A stretch of 64,000 nucleotides of DNA from Mayamaea pseudoterrestris (Eukaryota; Bacillariophyta; Bacillariophyceae; Sellaphorales; Sellaphoraceae): assembly GCA_027923505.1 (NCBI GenBank), contig BROI01000003.1:124001-188000 (forward strand). The letters run 5' to 3'. Below are positions 63,131-64,000 of the stretch, piece by piece (the stretch's first letter is position 1; every line of letters starts with the position of its first letter). The notes under the pieces were generated by a model. It had not been told where the DNA came from. It saw only the letters and a list, made by a program, of their open reading frames with translations, and made no database searches. The position numbers and the translations under genes were made by a program.

Positions 63131-64000
63131 ATGGCTACCAACGGCAAGCCTATAAGTAACGGGAATACTTGTATCAATGATGTCAAGAGTGAAATGAACA
63201 CGCAGCCTCCAGCACTACTCCGGAATTGGCTCCGCCTTTCTGCCTCGGTTCCCTCCATTCGCATCGGTCCACTCGACGTTACCATTACTCTCCTGACGAT
63301 TGCCGCTTTATCGACGCTTCGATTCGCGTTCATGTACATGCTCATTCACGTGTTCCAATGGCCAGACGCAATGATATCCCGCGACGCTGCCGCCAGTCTG
63401 GTTGGAATCTTTCACTCCGTCCTGCTCGTTCCAGCGTTGGCCGCCTGCTTCCTGGCGCACCCCTACAGTCCATCCGGCGCCATGGAGATTAGTCCATTGT
63501 GGTACCAGCGCGCCGTGACGGCGCTACTGCAGTTTTGCACTGGCTACATGATCTACGACGGCACGCTCAACATTCTCATACTCAAGTATCCAAACTACGC
63601 GCCGAGCGATCTCATGTTTCTCGGCCATCACTTGGCGACGACACTGTACATGACGGCGTGTCGTTTGCTGGAGCGCGGCCACCAGTCGGCCATGATGTGC
63701 ATGTTCTTGGGCGAGCTTACCAATCCCTTTCAAAACTCGTACATGGTGGCCGAGTTTGCCCAAACCTTGGAGTGCTGCAATGGACATGTATCGCAGTTGC
63801 TGTTTTCAGTGACGGAATGCGCCTTTTCAAGTATTTACTGTCTCATGCGCGTCATAATTGGCCCCATTTTGTGTTTGCATATTACCTTTGACCTGTGGTG
63901 GCGCGGGCGGCATACCATTCCATGGGGCGTGCTCGTGGTGTGGACCTTGCTCATTTGGGCAGTGATTATTGGAAGCATTCCGTGGATTCAAGATTGCTGG
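63131..64000 (+). CDS. TLC-domain multispan membrane protein, 3' end outside window
   Basis: The frame is open from the ATG at 63131 to the window edge, 290 codons. At least six hydrophobic segments are visible, starting TITLLTIAALSTLRFAF. SDLMFLGHHLATTLYMTAC has the paired His of the TRAM-LAG1-CLN8 fold, followed by LGELTNPFQNSYM, the conserved E-x-(T/S)-x-P block of the TLCD/TMEM56-like branch. This branch lacks the homeobox-like part of ceramide synthases and is tied to membrane lipid composition. The precise subfamily is uncertain because the C-terminus is cut. Confidence 0.78.
   Translation, partial: MATNGKPISNGNTCINDVKSEMNTQPPALLRNWLRLSASVPSIRIGPLDVTITLLTIAALSTLRFAFMYMLIHVFQWPDAMISRDAAASLVGIFHSVLLVPALAACFLAHPYSPSGAMEISPLWYQRAVTALLQFCTGYMIYDGTLNILILKYPNYAPSDLMFLGHHLATTLYMTACRLLERGHQSAMMCMFLGELTNPFQNSYMVAEFAQTLECCNGHVSQLLFSVTECAFSSIYCLMRVIIGPILCLHITFDLWWRGRHTIPWGVLVVWTLLIWAVIIGSIPWIQDCW

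Noticed and set aside
1-64000. CRISPR arrays, rRNA genes and bacterial-type operons
   Set aside because: No spaced short repeats, no rRNA-like blocks and no co-directional overlapping gene strings; introns show the DNA is nuclear and eukaryotic.

Overview
The window reads as gene-dense nuclear DNA of a photosynthetic stramenopile, most likely a diatom. The reasons are a Ty1/copia element with the DNQST protease motif I associate with diatom (CoDi-type) elements, two proteins whose N-termini look like the bipartite plastid-targeting presequences of algae with secondary plastids (hydrophobic signal ending in an A/S-x-F site), a DOT1-type histone methyltransferase, and short GT-AG introns (53 to 150 bp) in a minority of genes. 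Names are from reading motifs by eye; no database search was possible.

Layout. 1-2233 (-): the 5' part of an M14 metallocarboxypeptidase that leaves the window. 2578-5230 (+): a DOT1-like gene whose low-complexity N-terminal half carries a perfect 145-bp tandem duplication that shifts the frame. 5339-7294 (-): TTLL12-like protein; 7544-8428 (+): a protein with two DUF7726-like repeats. 8975-12356: two unrelated type II membrane glycosyltransferase-like genes (one GT47/exostosin). 12596-17741: four ankyrin-repeat paralogues, the last one short. 18271-19922: two low-complexity proteins. 20107-25417: a 5'-deficient copia element between two copies of a roughly 0.5-kb promoter-like direct repeat.

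25542-43010 (-): one seven-exon gene for a VPS13 lipid-transfer protein of about 5680 residues fills more than a quarter of the window. 43313-50589: a Golgi-type sulfotransferase, a Pro/Thr-rich secreted protein, a small secreted protein, a dynein light intermediate chain-like protein and a serine racemase/threonine dehydratase-type enzyme. 50700-55845: an oversized importin-alpha-like ARM protein and a protein combining a VHL-beta-like N-terminus with a HExxH metallopeptidase domain. 56179-59373: a divergent pair of paralogous plastid-type proteins with an EXECUTER/FBXO31-like domain. 59539-64000: cysteinyl-tRNA synthetase, a MYND zinc-finger protein and the start of a TLC-domain membrane protein.

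There is no operon logic. Genes alternate in strand and many neighbours are divergent pairs sharing 100 to 550 bp of intergenic DNA. Common themes are secretory-pathway modification (GT47, second GT, sulfotransferase, secreted proteins), lipid and membrane traffic (VPS13, TLC), cytoskeleton (TTLL12, dynein LIC) and chromatin/nuclear transport (DOT1, importin). No RNA gene or CRISPR array was found.
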